Assembly: GCA_002733495.1 (NCBI GenBank)
Contig: NVVV01000019.1
Span: forward strand, 1-52,344
Source of the DNA: Robiginitomaculum sp.
Lineage (GTDB): Bacteria; Pseudomonadota; Alphaproteobacteria; Caulobacterales; Maricaulaceae
Direction of reading: 5' to 3'
DNA length: 52,344 nt
Shown piece after piece: positions 1 through 7,820 of this stretch; the first letter of the stretch is position 1; each line of letters starts with the position of its first letter. Below the pieces are notes generated by a model. The model ran no database searches. It was not told where the DNA came from and was given only the letters and a program-made list of their open reading frames with translations. The position numbers were made by a program, and so were the translations under genes.

Positions 1-487
1 CAGCCGCCGTTGCATAAGATGATCCAAGCGCTCCAATATTAAGGTTAGCAAGCGCACCGATGTTATCTGTGTCTAAAAACAACCTAGCGCCGTTAGTAAT
101 GCTTAAAATAGAAGGCTGGCCATTGCCAGAGATGGTGAAATGTTTTCCAGTAAGATTATAAAATATATTACTTCCAAAGTAATGATGAAAATTAAAACCA
201 TCATAAGTTGCGCGCAACAAATTACTACCGTCAGTTTTCTTATACTGAAAAACATTGACATTAATATCAGTCTTTATATTTAAACCTGCTTGTGCGGTTC
301 CGACCGCATCAATATCAAATTGCGATTGAGGCGCATTTGTGCCAACGCCAATCCGTCCGGTAAGCGGGTCAAGGCTCAGGCCTGAAAACCAGCCCAGATC
401 ATAATCAGTACCGCTTAGCTTAACCGGCACCTGACCCGTCAACCCGCCAACGGGTACCTGAGAGCTGCTATGATTAATTACCAGCAT
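1..487 (-). CDS. Phage tail fibre-like protein, N-terminal part (runs off the left edge)
   Basis: An open frame starts at the ATG at 487 and stays open to base 1, giving at least 162 residues. The start lies one base after the stop of the upstream gene (TAGAATG), which suggests translational coupling. The protein contains LDPLTGRIGVGTNAPQSQFD, a motif style (GRIGVGT-AP) common in phage tail fibres whose C-termini often carry an intramolecular chaperone. That C-terminus is not visible. Its place directly after the tailspike supports a second receptor-binding or fibre component. The DNA is more AT-rich than the neighbouring head genes, which is common for exchanged fibre genes. Confidence 0.72.
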   Translation of the reverse strand, partial: MLVINHSSSQVPVGGLTGQVPVKLSGTDYDLGWFSGLSLDPLTGRIGVGTNAPQSQFDIDAVGTAQAGLNIKTDINVNVFQYKKTDGSNLLRATYDGFNFHHYFGSNIFYNLTGKHFTISGNGQPSILSITNGARLFLDTDNIGALANLNIGALGSSYATAA

Positions 488-488
488 T

Positions 489-758
489 CTATTCACCGCT
501 ATCGATATTGTATTTGTTTGATCCGACGCGCGTGCGAACATACATAATGTAGGTGCCCGGAAAAGCTCTTGTGACGGCAGTGTCCTCACCAATGAAATTG
601 CCCTCAAAACCGGCATCAGGAACAGTCGGGGAAGGCGACACCGTATATTCTCCGGCAGAATTACCTTTTGGCGACGTGACAGTGCATTTCTTGTCGCCAA
701 GCGCGCTTACGGGCATCCAGTTTGTGCCAATCGTTTGTGGGTTGGCGGTTTCGGCCAT
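489..758 (-). CDS. Small phage protein of unknown function in the tail fibre region
   Basis: An 89-residue product with a clear Shine-Dalgarno (AAGGA, 8 nt before the ATG at 758). It begins 12 bp after the tailspike stop and ends one base before the next tail gene, so it belongs to the late operon. The sequence is rich in G, T, S, P and V with no transmembrane segment or signal, as expected for a beta-rich structural protein (for example residues 20-75). I do not recognise a family. A small tail decoration or fibre-connector protein is possible but is inferred from position only. Confidence 0.6.
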   Translation of the reverse strand: MAETANPQTIGTNWMPVSALGDKKCTVTSPKGNSAGEYTVSPSPTVPDAGFEGNFIGEDTAVTRAFPGTYIMYVRTRVGSNKYNIDSGE

Positions 759-769
759 AATATTATTCC

Positions 770-3472
770 TTATCTGGCAAAGGGGATAACTGAAAATTTG
801 AACGATGAGTCCGATGCGCCGCCGGTTGCGTCTTTTAGCGCCAGTAAAAACCCGGTTTTGGCGATGGAACTGGCGTGCATACTACCGCCACCATTGCCGG
901 TGGCGAACCCGACGACATCATAATCAATGTCGGGAACCGGGTTTTTGAAGTTAATAAAGTAGGTTCCGGCAGTGGAACCAATGGTCGTAAATAGGCTACC
1001 CGATGTAACAGTGGGCGTTGACCCGGCAACGGTAACGAAACCCCCGATGCCCCGGCCAGACGGCCAGTATTCTCCTGTGATATTTGTAATATTTGCAATA
1101 AATTCCACGCTGTCATCAATAATTGTATTGGTCACACTTGCATCAATAAGAACGCCCTTGGAGCTAGCGTTTGATTTGCCGTCGAGCACAGATCTTTTAA
1201 TGGTTACATTCTTCGCTGTACCACTGATGTAAATACCCTCGGTGCTGACGCCACCGCTCTCGAAATTATAGCCGTCAATCAGGCAGCGCTTAACGCCGTC
1301 GCCAATACGCAATCCTGTATTTTTGAAGTTCAGGACGTTTGTCTCGATTACCCGTACAGTATCGCAATCAGCAATATAAATGCCGTGTGTCGTACTTTTT
1401 GAGTTAAGTACCCATACCCCCCTCAATGACACACGCCCTATTGGTTTGGTTGGCTCAAAGCCAATCTGGATCATATTGGCAGTATTGCCACCGCCACGAA
1501 TGCGGACACCGTCAAGGTCAACAAATTTAATTCTGGCGGTATTCGCCCCAGCGCCCGTAAACACCTTTATACCCTCATCAAAGGGATGATTTAACTCAAC
1601 GTCGCGGATCGTATATTCAGCTTCAATATTACTACGTTGTGCAAGTAAAATGCTGGCAGCGGTGTCTGAACCAACACACTTAACGTTTTCAATGCTTGCA
1701 AAAGGGGACTCTATCAGAATGCAATTATTTGTACCGCCCATAATCGTCACATGATGCAGATCATACTTTAGCGTGGCGGCGTGGGTTTTAATCGGGTCAG
1801 TGACGCCGCCAGTGCCGACAAGCAAAGGCGAGCCAAGGATCAACCCAAAACCGACATCAACGGACGGAGCACCACCGCGCGTGGAAACATTATTGGTTGA
1901 TACGGCATGGCGGACATCCGAAGTCGTCCAATGGTGCACCCTGATGCCATACGAGCAACCCACAACTGAAACGCCATAGCCAGTACCAGCCGTTTGGGTA
2001 TCGGTACAATTCCAGTGAAAGACGCCGCCTCCAACGCAGTCCTCAATCCAGACAGCCCGATCATCGGCTCTGCTGATTTGGAAATTTTCTATAATCGGGT
2101 CAACGCAAAGAAAAAACTTGGCAAACAGCCGGTCACTATCGGCCACGCCGCTACCGTTAATTTTAAAATGCCCGGTGACAACAGGCCTGACAAACATGGT
2201 GACGGGCACTATTTTTACGGTCGTTGCATATGAAAACTCAAAGGGCGCATCCACGGTGATTAGCCCGGACGCCACGGTTTTTATGCGCCGTAACTCGGCC
2301 TGTGTTGTCCCGGTTCGATCCGGGTCGATAACATCGCCAGAAAATACCCGGCACCAGCCATTTTCGGCAAAGCCCGCCTCATCTCCTGCGGTAATGGTCG
2401 CCGCAAAGTCTCCGGCAGTTATTGGCGCGGTAACCAACACTGAAACGCCTTCAGAACCAGCCGCATAATAAGCGGGAACGTCAGGCGGGGTCTCGTGGCT
2501 GATCTCCCCCTCTATTTCCAGCTTTACGCCTTCAACGGCATTGACAGTCGTTTTCCATGACCACGGATTGATAGCCTTCGGTATTACAATAGTCGCCGCT
2601 GATGCCGACAGGGCGGTTTGCAATAATGGCGCAATATCAGTGCCATCATTTTTAGCACCAAGCGCGGCCAGGCTTACTTTTCCATTTTCAATTTTCCGGA
2701 CAAAACGGCCATTCCCTGTTACTGCATCAGGCTTAATGGTAAAAAGGCCATCATCAGGCGTCGCAGAATTTGGATCAAAATAAAACGTACCGCTACCACC
2801 ATCATTCGCGGCAAGGTCTCCAATAAGTTCAATGGATGCCTCTGCTGTAGGCACAGCAAAGGCGCGCAAGGCAAGGACAGAGGGAAGGGATACGGTGCCG
2901 CCAGCGCCGGTTGGCCCTTGTGGACCAACGGCACCGGCTGGCCCTTGTGGGCCAATGATACCACCAGAGCCGGACGTAAGGTCAAGCATGTCGATAACCA
3001 GGCCGGTTGCATCAAAACTAAGTATTTTCAAAGCGCGCTGTGAGGCAGGCGGCAATGTCACGCCAGCATCGTTGACCGGAACCAGTACGCCCCTTGCGGC
3101 CAGGGCCCGCGCATCCTGCACACCGGCGGCCAGTTCGTCACCCATGTCCTCGCTGCGCCGTCCCGGAAAGCGCCCCAAATCCTTGAGTGACTTTGATTGT
3201 CGGCCTTGCGTCTGGCGCTCAATGAACAGATTGCGATCCGCCGCCAGATCAGTAACACTAAGAAATGTAATGCTTCCCCCGGCAGTTTTGCCAACACCGG
3301 AAACAGTATAATCCGTTGTCAGTAGCGCTTTTTTAATGAGCGCCCCTGTGGTGCGATCGAGGATATAAACATCCAGATCTTCATTTTTGAAAAATTTGAA
3401 ACCAACCGCAAATGTTGTCGTCACCCCATCCAGAAGATAGGTCGCATCACGGGCTTGCAGTTCCAAAGTCAT
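770..3472 (-). CDS. Tailspike/tail fibre with T7 gp17-like N-terminus, collagen-like linker and beta-helix body
   Basis: A 900-residue protein. Residues 1-150 resemble the N-terminal virion-anchoring domain of T7 tail fibre gp17 (YLLDGVTTTFAVGFKFF near the start, then an R-Q-T-Q-G stretch and a helical DELAAGVQDARALAARG segment). Residues 174-190 form a short Gly-X-Y collagen-like linker (GPQGPAGAVGPQGPTGAG). From about 200 to 800 it has the repetitive V/I/G/N/D pattern of a right-handed parallel beta-helix, typical of tailspikes that bind or degrade surface polysaccharide. The last 90 residues form a separate beta-rich end. It sits where gp17 sits in T7, after the ejection proteins. Catalytic residues cannot be assigned by eye. 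Confidence 0.85.
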   Translation of the reverse strand: MTLELQARDATYLLDGVTTTFAVGFKFFKNEDLDVYILDRTTGALIKKALLTTDYTVSGVGKTAGGSITFLSVTDLAADRNLFIERQTQGRQSKSLKDLGRFPGRRSEDMGDELAAGVQDARALAARGVLVPVNDAGVTLPPASQRALKILSFDATGLVIDMLDLTSGSGGIIGPQGPAGAVGPQGPTGAGGTVSLPSVLALRAFAVPTAEASIELIGDLAANDGGSGTFYFDPNSATPDDGLFTIKPDAVTGNGRFVRKIENGKVSLAALGAKNDGTDIAPLLQTALSASAATIVIPKAINPWSWKTTVNAVEGVKLEIEGEISHETPPDVPAYYAAGSEGVSVLVTAPITAGDFAATITAGDEAGFAENGWCRVFSGDVIDPDRTGTTQAELRRIKTVASGLITVDAPFEFSYATTVKIVPVTMFVRPVVTGHFKINGSGVADSDRLFAKFFLCVDPIIENFQISRADDRAVWIEDCVGGGVFHWNCTDTQTAGTGYGVSVVGCSYGIRVHHWTTSDVRHAVSTNNVSTRGGAPSVDVGFGLILGSPLLVGTGGVTDPIKTHAATLKYDLHHVTIMGGTNNCILIESPFASIENVKCVGSDTAASILLAQRSNIEAEYTIRDVELNHPFDEGIKVFTGAGANTARIKFVDLDGVRIRGGGNTANMIQIGFEPTKPIGRVSLRGVWVLNSKSTTHGIYIADCDTVRVIETNVLNFKNTGLRIGDGVKRCLIDGYNFESGGVSTEGIYISGTAKNVTIKRSVLDGKSNASSKGVLIDASVTNTIIDDSVEFIANITNITGEYWPSGRGIGGFVTVAGSTPTVTSGSLFTTIGSTAGTYFINFKNPVPDIDYDVVGFATGNGGGSMHASSIAKTGFLLALKDATGGASDSSFKFSVIPFAR

Positions 3473-3697
3473 AGGCGCACACCTTCAAAGGTCGTGCCCC
3501 GATCACCGCCGCATTGCTGCGACCGTAATCAGAACACCAGTGCGCCCAGTTCCTCCGTGTTCAACACACGCCTGAGCGAATTGATGGCAGACCCTAATCG
3601 GGTTTGCCTGAACTTGTAAAGCCCCTTCCAGCCAAAGATAATCCTCCCCCCTCTTTTGTGGGGGAGGTGCGCCGGAACGGGGCGGAGGGGGGGTACC
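3473..3697. repeat. Gene-free 225-bp gap with a REP-like palindrome (3643-3667)
   Basis: The gap separates the gp16-like gene from the tailspike gene. It holds a C-rich/G-rich inverted repeat (arms CCTCCCCC and GGGGGAGG, 3643-3667) followed by a G-rich tail to about 3694. No T-run follows on the minus strand, so it is a poor Rho-independent terminator and looks more like a REP-type element. A small open frame on the minus strand here reads into the next gene out of frame and is not credible. Confidence 0.5.
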
Positions 3698-6235
3698 CTA
3701 TCGTACCGCCGCACTTGGTGAAACGATAAAAGTCGAGCCGGTTTTTTCTTCCACCAGCCGCTCATAACGCCGCAAATATCCGGGACTGACCGCTTCCTGT
3801 AACTGATACAAAATCAAATAATCCAGCGCAGCACGGGTGTAAAACAAATTCACAAACGGTGTTGTACCCACCGCAAGGCGCAGAGCACGGGCACTGGCAT
3901 CATCGCCGGATCGCACCGCGCTTAAAACCTGCATCAGACCTTCAATATCACCCACCGCCGGGCCAGAAGCCGTGGCCAGCGCAGAACGGCCAAAACGATT
4001 GTAATCCGCAAACACAAAATCACCATAAATACCGGCGCCGCCGCCTTGTAAAAACGCGGCCAGCAACAATTCACTATTCACTGGCCGAGGGGTGCGCCCC
4101 TTGATCAGTTGTTTAAGCTGCAACGCCACGGCCCCTAAGACGGTGGTTGTGGCAATCAGATTTGCCGTCAGGGCCATGGCATTCAATCCGGCAAAACCAC
4201 CAAGTCCAGGCAGGGTATGACGGGTTAAAACCGTTAGCGGAAATTGTTTGAACTGCGTAACCAGATCAACCGCCGCGCCGATGGCCGTTCCGGGCTTGGT
4301 GCCAAAACGCAATTTGGCCTGCTCACGGGCACGCGGTTCGGTCATGGCATTATCGGCCAGATCGGTGAAATACCCTTGTAGACGCAGCCGTAAATCTGCG
4401 CGGCCCCGGCGAATGGCGTCATCAGTTGGCGTCAGATCACCCAGAAAATCAGCAATGGCCTTGCGCGGGGCCAGATCCGCCGCCTCTGGTGTCAGATGCG
4501 CCTCCATCACACCATCCGCTTCAATCTCACGCATACCGCCGCGTACCGCATCCCATTCACGAGCGCCAATATCATAGCGTTCCAGTGTGGCGCGGGTTTC
4601 TGCGTCCAGCACCGTAAACTTGACCTTGGCTTTGCCGCCCAGATGATGAGACAGGATAGCCCCCACAGAGCTTCTGATCCTCGTTTGCCAGAATGAAAAC
4701 AGATTGGCCCGATAAAACATGGCGGTGGCTTTGGATGAAAACCCACGCATGGTGTCTGTTGCCCCAAAGCGTGCGGTCATATCACCAATGATATGCCGCG
4801 CACCAACCCCGGCCAATTGCGCCGCTTCCTGGCCTGCTTTGCCCTGCATGCCGGCAATCGCCTGGGTCAGCCCTGCATGGGCCTCTAAATAAGGAATGCC
4901 AGCCTTGCGCAAAGTGTCCGCTGCAAGGCCAGTGTCACCAAGAGAGGAAATCGTCATGCCGCCCAGCTTGGACAGGCCTTCAACACTTTTTATGGCGCGC
5001 ACCACGGCGGCCAGGCGCGGGCTTTCCGGCGCTTGTGCGGTGCCGGTTAACTGGTCAAATTCGCCCTGGCGCAACCAGCCTTGCAGGCGTTTCACCTCCG
5101 CCGGGTCGCCGCGCTCCAGCGCGTCTTTAACGGCTCGTTTCATATGCGCCTCAAACGCCGCCTCCGGGGCCGGGCCCCAATTGCGCATCAAGGCCGTATT
5201 GCGGGCCGCACCGTCCATATGCGCGGTTAAATTCTCAAACAATGACCCCCGGCCAAATTGCTGGTTATAGGCAAAATGCGCATCGGCATTCTTGAAATGC
5301 AGAACCCGCCGCGATGACACCTCACGGGCCGTTGAGGTTTTGCCAAACGTGCTGACCAGATCATCACCGGCACCCTTTTGCACATCATGCACCCCGGCAA
5401 CAATGTCGGCCCAGACACGGCGTAAAAACGCCACCCGATTGGGCACACCATCAAAGGTGCGATCATCCAGCAAAGGTTCAATGGTTTTAATCCAGCTTTC
5501 CCGCGCCGCGCTCTGGCGCGCCTCACGGGCCCCGCCGCGCAAAGACGTGCCTTTCCAAAACCCGCCAGAGACTTTAATGGCATCGTGGGTTTGCGGCCCG
5601 GCCCAGCCCGGCAACTCGGCAATAAACGCACCCTCATCATTTTGCGCACGGCGTGCCGCTGATGTCGCCTTGTTCATGGCCTGCGCGGCGCTCAGGGCAT
5701 CCGCGTCACCCGTGGGCTGTTCTTTGCCACCATTCAGCCGCGACCATTCTTTTTGAACTTTAAGCTCAAAATCAATATCGCGGCGACCAAACGGGTTAGA
5801 CAGGCGTTTGAGCAAACCGGCACCCTCAAGATCATTAATGATCTGCCCGGCCCAGCCAATGAACAGCGCCCGGCCTTGCGCATCCACAGACAGGCCACGA
5901 CCACGACCAACCGCCTCATCACCCACATTAAAAACCGCCAGCGATTTGCTGTCTGACAGGCCGGAAGCGCGCAATTCATCAAATTTTACCGTGCGTTTGA
6001 CCTTGGCCAGCGTCGCCGCCTTGCGCAAACGCTTTTCGGTGAGATCTACAACCAGATCATCCCGCGCAATGCTTTCAAATGCTTCGCGCCACAGGCTCTC
6101 ATCACTGGCCGTTGGCCGCGCCCGCTGCTTGTCCTCAAAGCGACGCGCCAGACGGACCAGCGCATCATCAATCTCATCATCAGAAAACACTTTGCCAATG
6201 GCGGCCCGGATCGGACCCAAACACGCACGGGTCAT
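3698..6235 (-). CDS. Large internal virion (DNA-ejection) protein, gp16-like position
   Basis: An 845-residue, mostly helical, Ala/Arg/Lys-rich protein starting at an ATG preceded by GGGAG at 7 nt. It lies directly upstream of the gp17-like tailspike, the position of T7 gp16, the largest ejected protein. The C-terminal third has hydrophobic helices (around residues 660-690, FAGLNAMALTANLIATTTV region), compatible with insertion into or across the host envelope during DNA entry. I see no lytic transglycosylase motif such as the one carried by T7 gp16. It is separated from the other large ejection gene (7821-10325) by a moron-like insert, so the two may together replace one gp16. Assignment rests on order and composition. 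Confidence 0.7.
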   Translation of the reverse strand: MTRACLGPIRAAIGKVFSDDEIDDALVRLARRFEDKQRARPTASDESLWREAFESIARDDLVVDLTEKRLRKAATLAKVKRTVKFDELRASGLSDSKSLAVFNVGDEAVGRGRGLSVDAQGRALFIGWAGQIINDLEGAGLLKRLSNPFGRRDIDFELKVQKEWSRLNGGKEQPTGDADALSAAQAMNKATSAARRAQNDEGAFIAELPGWAGPQTHDAIKVSGGFWKGTSLRGGAREARQSAARESWIKTIEPLLDDRTFDGVPNRVAFLRRVWADIVAGVHDVQKGAGDDLVSTFGKTSTAREVSSRRVLHFKNADAHFAYNQQFGRGSLFENLTAHMDGAARNTALMRNWGPAPEAAFEAHMKRAVKDALERGDPAEVKRLQGWLRQGEFDQLTGTAQAPESPRLAAVVRAIKSVEGLSKLGGMTISSLGDTGLAADTLRKAGIPYLEAHAGLTQAIAGMQGKAGQEAAQLAGVGARHIIGDMTARFGATDTMRGFSSKATAMFYRANLFSFWQTRIRSSVGAILSHHLGGKAKVKFTVLDAETRATLERYDIGAREWDAVRGGMREIEADGVMEAHLTPEAADLAPRKAIADFLGDLTPTDDAIRRGRADLRLRLQGYFTDLADNAMTEPRAREQAKLRFGTKPGTAIGAAVDLVTQFKQFPLTVLTRHTLPGLGGFAGLNAMALTANLIATTTVLGAVALQLKQLIKGRTPRPVNSELLLAAFLQGGGAGIYGDFVFADYNRFGRSALATASGPAVGDIEGLMQVLSAVRSGDDASARALRLAVGTTPFVNLFYTRAALDYLILYQLQEAVSPGYLRRYERLVEEKTGSTFIVSPSAAVR

Positions 6236-6697
6236 GCGGTTACTCCCTTCCTCATCCAGAGGTGCTGGCCGAAAATCTTTACCCCCTCTCCCTGGGGAGA
6301 GGGTTGGGGTGAGGGGATGGTGCCTGCGTGAAGCATCGATTCCACCGCGGTCAGAAATGGCGGCATCGGCCAGAAACCTAACAAATTCCTCATCCAGAGG
6401 AGCGCAGGCGCAGCCAAGCCTCGAAGGATGGCGGAATCCACCGCGTTCAGAACTGGCGGCATTGCCGGCAAAATACTATCGCAGATCCCGCCGCCGTTTT
6501 TAACGACACGGGATCCGGCCAAAGATAATCCCCCCGCCCTCATCCTGAGCCTGTCGAAGGAGTGGAGGAGGGGGCCACTAGCCTGGCGATCAAACCGTGA
6601 CCTGACGGCCGCAAGTTTCGGGACGCCTTTACCCCCTCTCCCTGGGGAGAGGGTTGGGGTGAGGGGATGGTGCCTCCGTGGCGCCTCGATACGGCTT
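6236..6697. repeat. 462-bp gene-free repeat block: two 50-bp REP copies plus other repeats
   Basis: Two nearly identical 50-bp direct copies (6281-6330 and 6631-6680, one mismatch seen) each hold a palindrome with arms CCCTCTCC and GGAGAGGG followed by TTGGGGTGAGGGG. Between them lies a second repeat type, CATCCTGAGCCTGTCGAAGG (6541-6560), also found near 27262 and 33000. A third short repeat, with core GGCGGCAT, recurs near 6350 and 6441 and again as TGCGGTCAGAACTGGCGGCA at 33079. Open frames crossing this block are shaped by the repeats and are not believable genes. Confidence 0.8.
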
Positions 6698-6910
6698 TTA
6701 GAGACAGCCGCCGCTATAGGCTTCATCAACGGCCTGTTGAATAGACAGGCTGACTTGCCGCATAAGGTCCAGTTTTTGCCGGTCACGCATATCCGCATCA
6801 TACAGCACCTTAAGATTGTCAGCCCATTGATGCACCTTTTCCAGCGCCAGATCCCGCGCGTCAATCTGTTCAGCCTGAAAAGTGAGAATATTATTGAGTT
6901 CTTTGGCCAT
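6698..6910 (-). CDS. Small helical protein of unknown function in the moron-like insert
   Basis: A 70-residue product. The ATG at 6910 is chosen over the upstream in-frame start at 6940 because it has a near-perfect Shine-Dalgarno (TAGGAGG, 6 nt before). The sequence is charged and helix-prone (residues 5-60, many E, D, K, R, L, Q), possibly a short coiled coil, and it ends in GGCL. It lies between two ejection-protein genes but is separated from its upstream neighbour (7140-7775) by a strong terminator, so it probably has its own promoter within 6911-7030. I do not recognise a family. Confidence 0.6.
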   Translation of the reverse strand: MAKELNNILTFQAEQIDARDLALEKVHQWADNLKVLYDADMRDRQKLDLMRQVSLSIQQAVDEAYSGGCL

Positions 6911-6919
6911 GATCGGCCT

Positions 6920-7085
6920 CCTATTGAATGGCCTGGCCACCAGCTATGAAACTGGTGACCGGGCAACAGCAGGTTCATAGACCGCTCAATAGGAAACGGC
7001 GAGCCTTGCGGCTCCCCACTGCGCCCGGCCATAAAAAAACGCGCTGGGCGGCGCGTTGGACGCCTATTGAAGAACGGACTATGAA
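6920..7085. repeat. Three copies of a CCTATTGA...CTATGAA unit
   Basis: The pair CCTATTGA then CTATGAA occurs at 6920-6950 and 7063-7085 in one orientation and at 6974-6993 inverted, with spacers of 16, 8 and 5 nt. The first copy overlaps the ribosome binding site of the gene at 6698-6910. A paired, oriented motif repeated three times in about 165 bp looks like a protein-binding or recombination site rather than chance, but its role is unknown. Confidence 0.5.
7033..7057 (-). terminator. Rho-independent terminator after the secreted moron protein gene
   Basis: On the minus strand a 7-bp stem AACGCGC/GCGCGTT with a 6-nt loop is followed directly by a run of T. It lies 83 bp after the stop of the gene at 7140-7775 and before the gene at 6698-6910. 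It therefore cuts the phage late transcription unit in two, a usual mark of a moron. Confidence 0.8.
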
Positions 7086-7139
7086 ACCCGGCTCCACGGC
7101 TGTGAAGCGGATTAAACATGCGCGTATGGAAGAAATTTG

Positions 7140-7775
7140 TCAAGGGGCATCATCCTCCGGCCAGACAATCAGGCTTGCTGGAATATCCAGCTTTATCCGC
7201 CTTTTCTGACCGAAAACGTAACCATCAAGGGTCATGGTCAAAGTCTCTACCGCACGTACCGGATAACCGGAATATGTGATAACGAAAGGCGTTCTCTTAC
7301 CAGGGCGCAAAGCGGGATGCTGCTCTGAGTTATAATTTTCCGGAAAAATATCCTCCAGATCATAGCGATTGCCATAATTATCAGTTAATGTTGTCCCTCT
7401 AGCTCTTGTTCCACCTACACCCGGGCTACCGGCATCATAACCCCAAATTCTGTGTGTTCTTGGGTGAAGAATTTTACCTTCCGCGACAACCATGATGGTG
7501 ATCCCGATCTCGGTTTGTAATTGCCCGCTTCGTTTATTTTTTTTAATCCGCACAAGAACCACATCGATGCGAACGTCCTCATCTGTATGGCTTGGTTTTT
7601 CATAATCATTCACCTCAAAACCAACAACATACTCCCATTTGCCATCGGGCTTCAGAAGAACTTTTTTGCCTTCCAGCGTATGCGCAATAATATTTTTATC
7701 TTCGGCAACCGCCGCACCACTCATACCAAGCAGCGCCAGCAGCAAAGCCCCGATAATGGCTTTATAGATTGTCAT
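7140..7775 (-). CDS. Secreted protein of unknown function, probable moron (lysogenic-conversion) gene
   Basis: A 211-residue product. The ATG at 7775 is preferred over the ATG at 7781, since GGGAG is spaced 6 nt from the former and abuts the latter. Residues 1-24 are a Sec signal peptide (basic start, hydrophobic core, cleavage after AAVA). The mature N-terminus contains EGKKVLLKPDGKWEYV, a pattern seen in small secreted proteins of the DUF3157 type; I make that link with low confidence. The rest is beta-rich. The gene is more AT-rich than the flanking ejection genes and is followed by its own terminator. It interrupts two virion genes, so it is probably expressed in the lysogen and acts in the host periplasm or at its surface. 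Function unknown. Confidence 0.75.
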   Translation of the reverse strand: MTIYKAIIGALLLALLGMSGAAVAEDKNIIAHTLEGKKVLLKPDGKWEYVVGFEVNDYEKPSHTDEDVRIDVVLVRIKKNKRSGQLQTEIGITIMVVAEGKILHPRTHRIWGYDAGSPGVGGTRARGTTLTDNYGNRYDLEDIFPENYNSEQHPALRPGKRTPFVITYSGYPVRAVETLTMTLDGYVFGQKRRIKLDIPASLIVWPEDDAP

Positions 7776-7820
7776 GGTCATCTCCCAAAACCATGAGAGT
7801 ATGCGCTTTGCTGCGTCATG

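Noticed and set aside
3529-3765. A 78-codon minus-strand frame between the tailspike and gp16-like genes
   Set aside because: It reads through a C/G-rich palindrome and overlaps the end of the gp16-like gene in another frame.
6232-7143. A 303-codon minus-strand frame across the repeat block
   Set aside because: It spans REP copies, a terminator and an antisense reading of a better gene (6698-6910), and its composition is repeat-derived.
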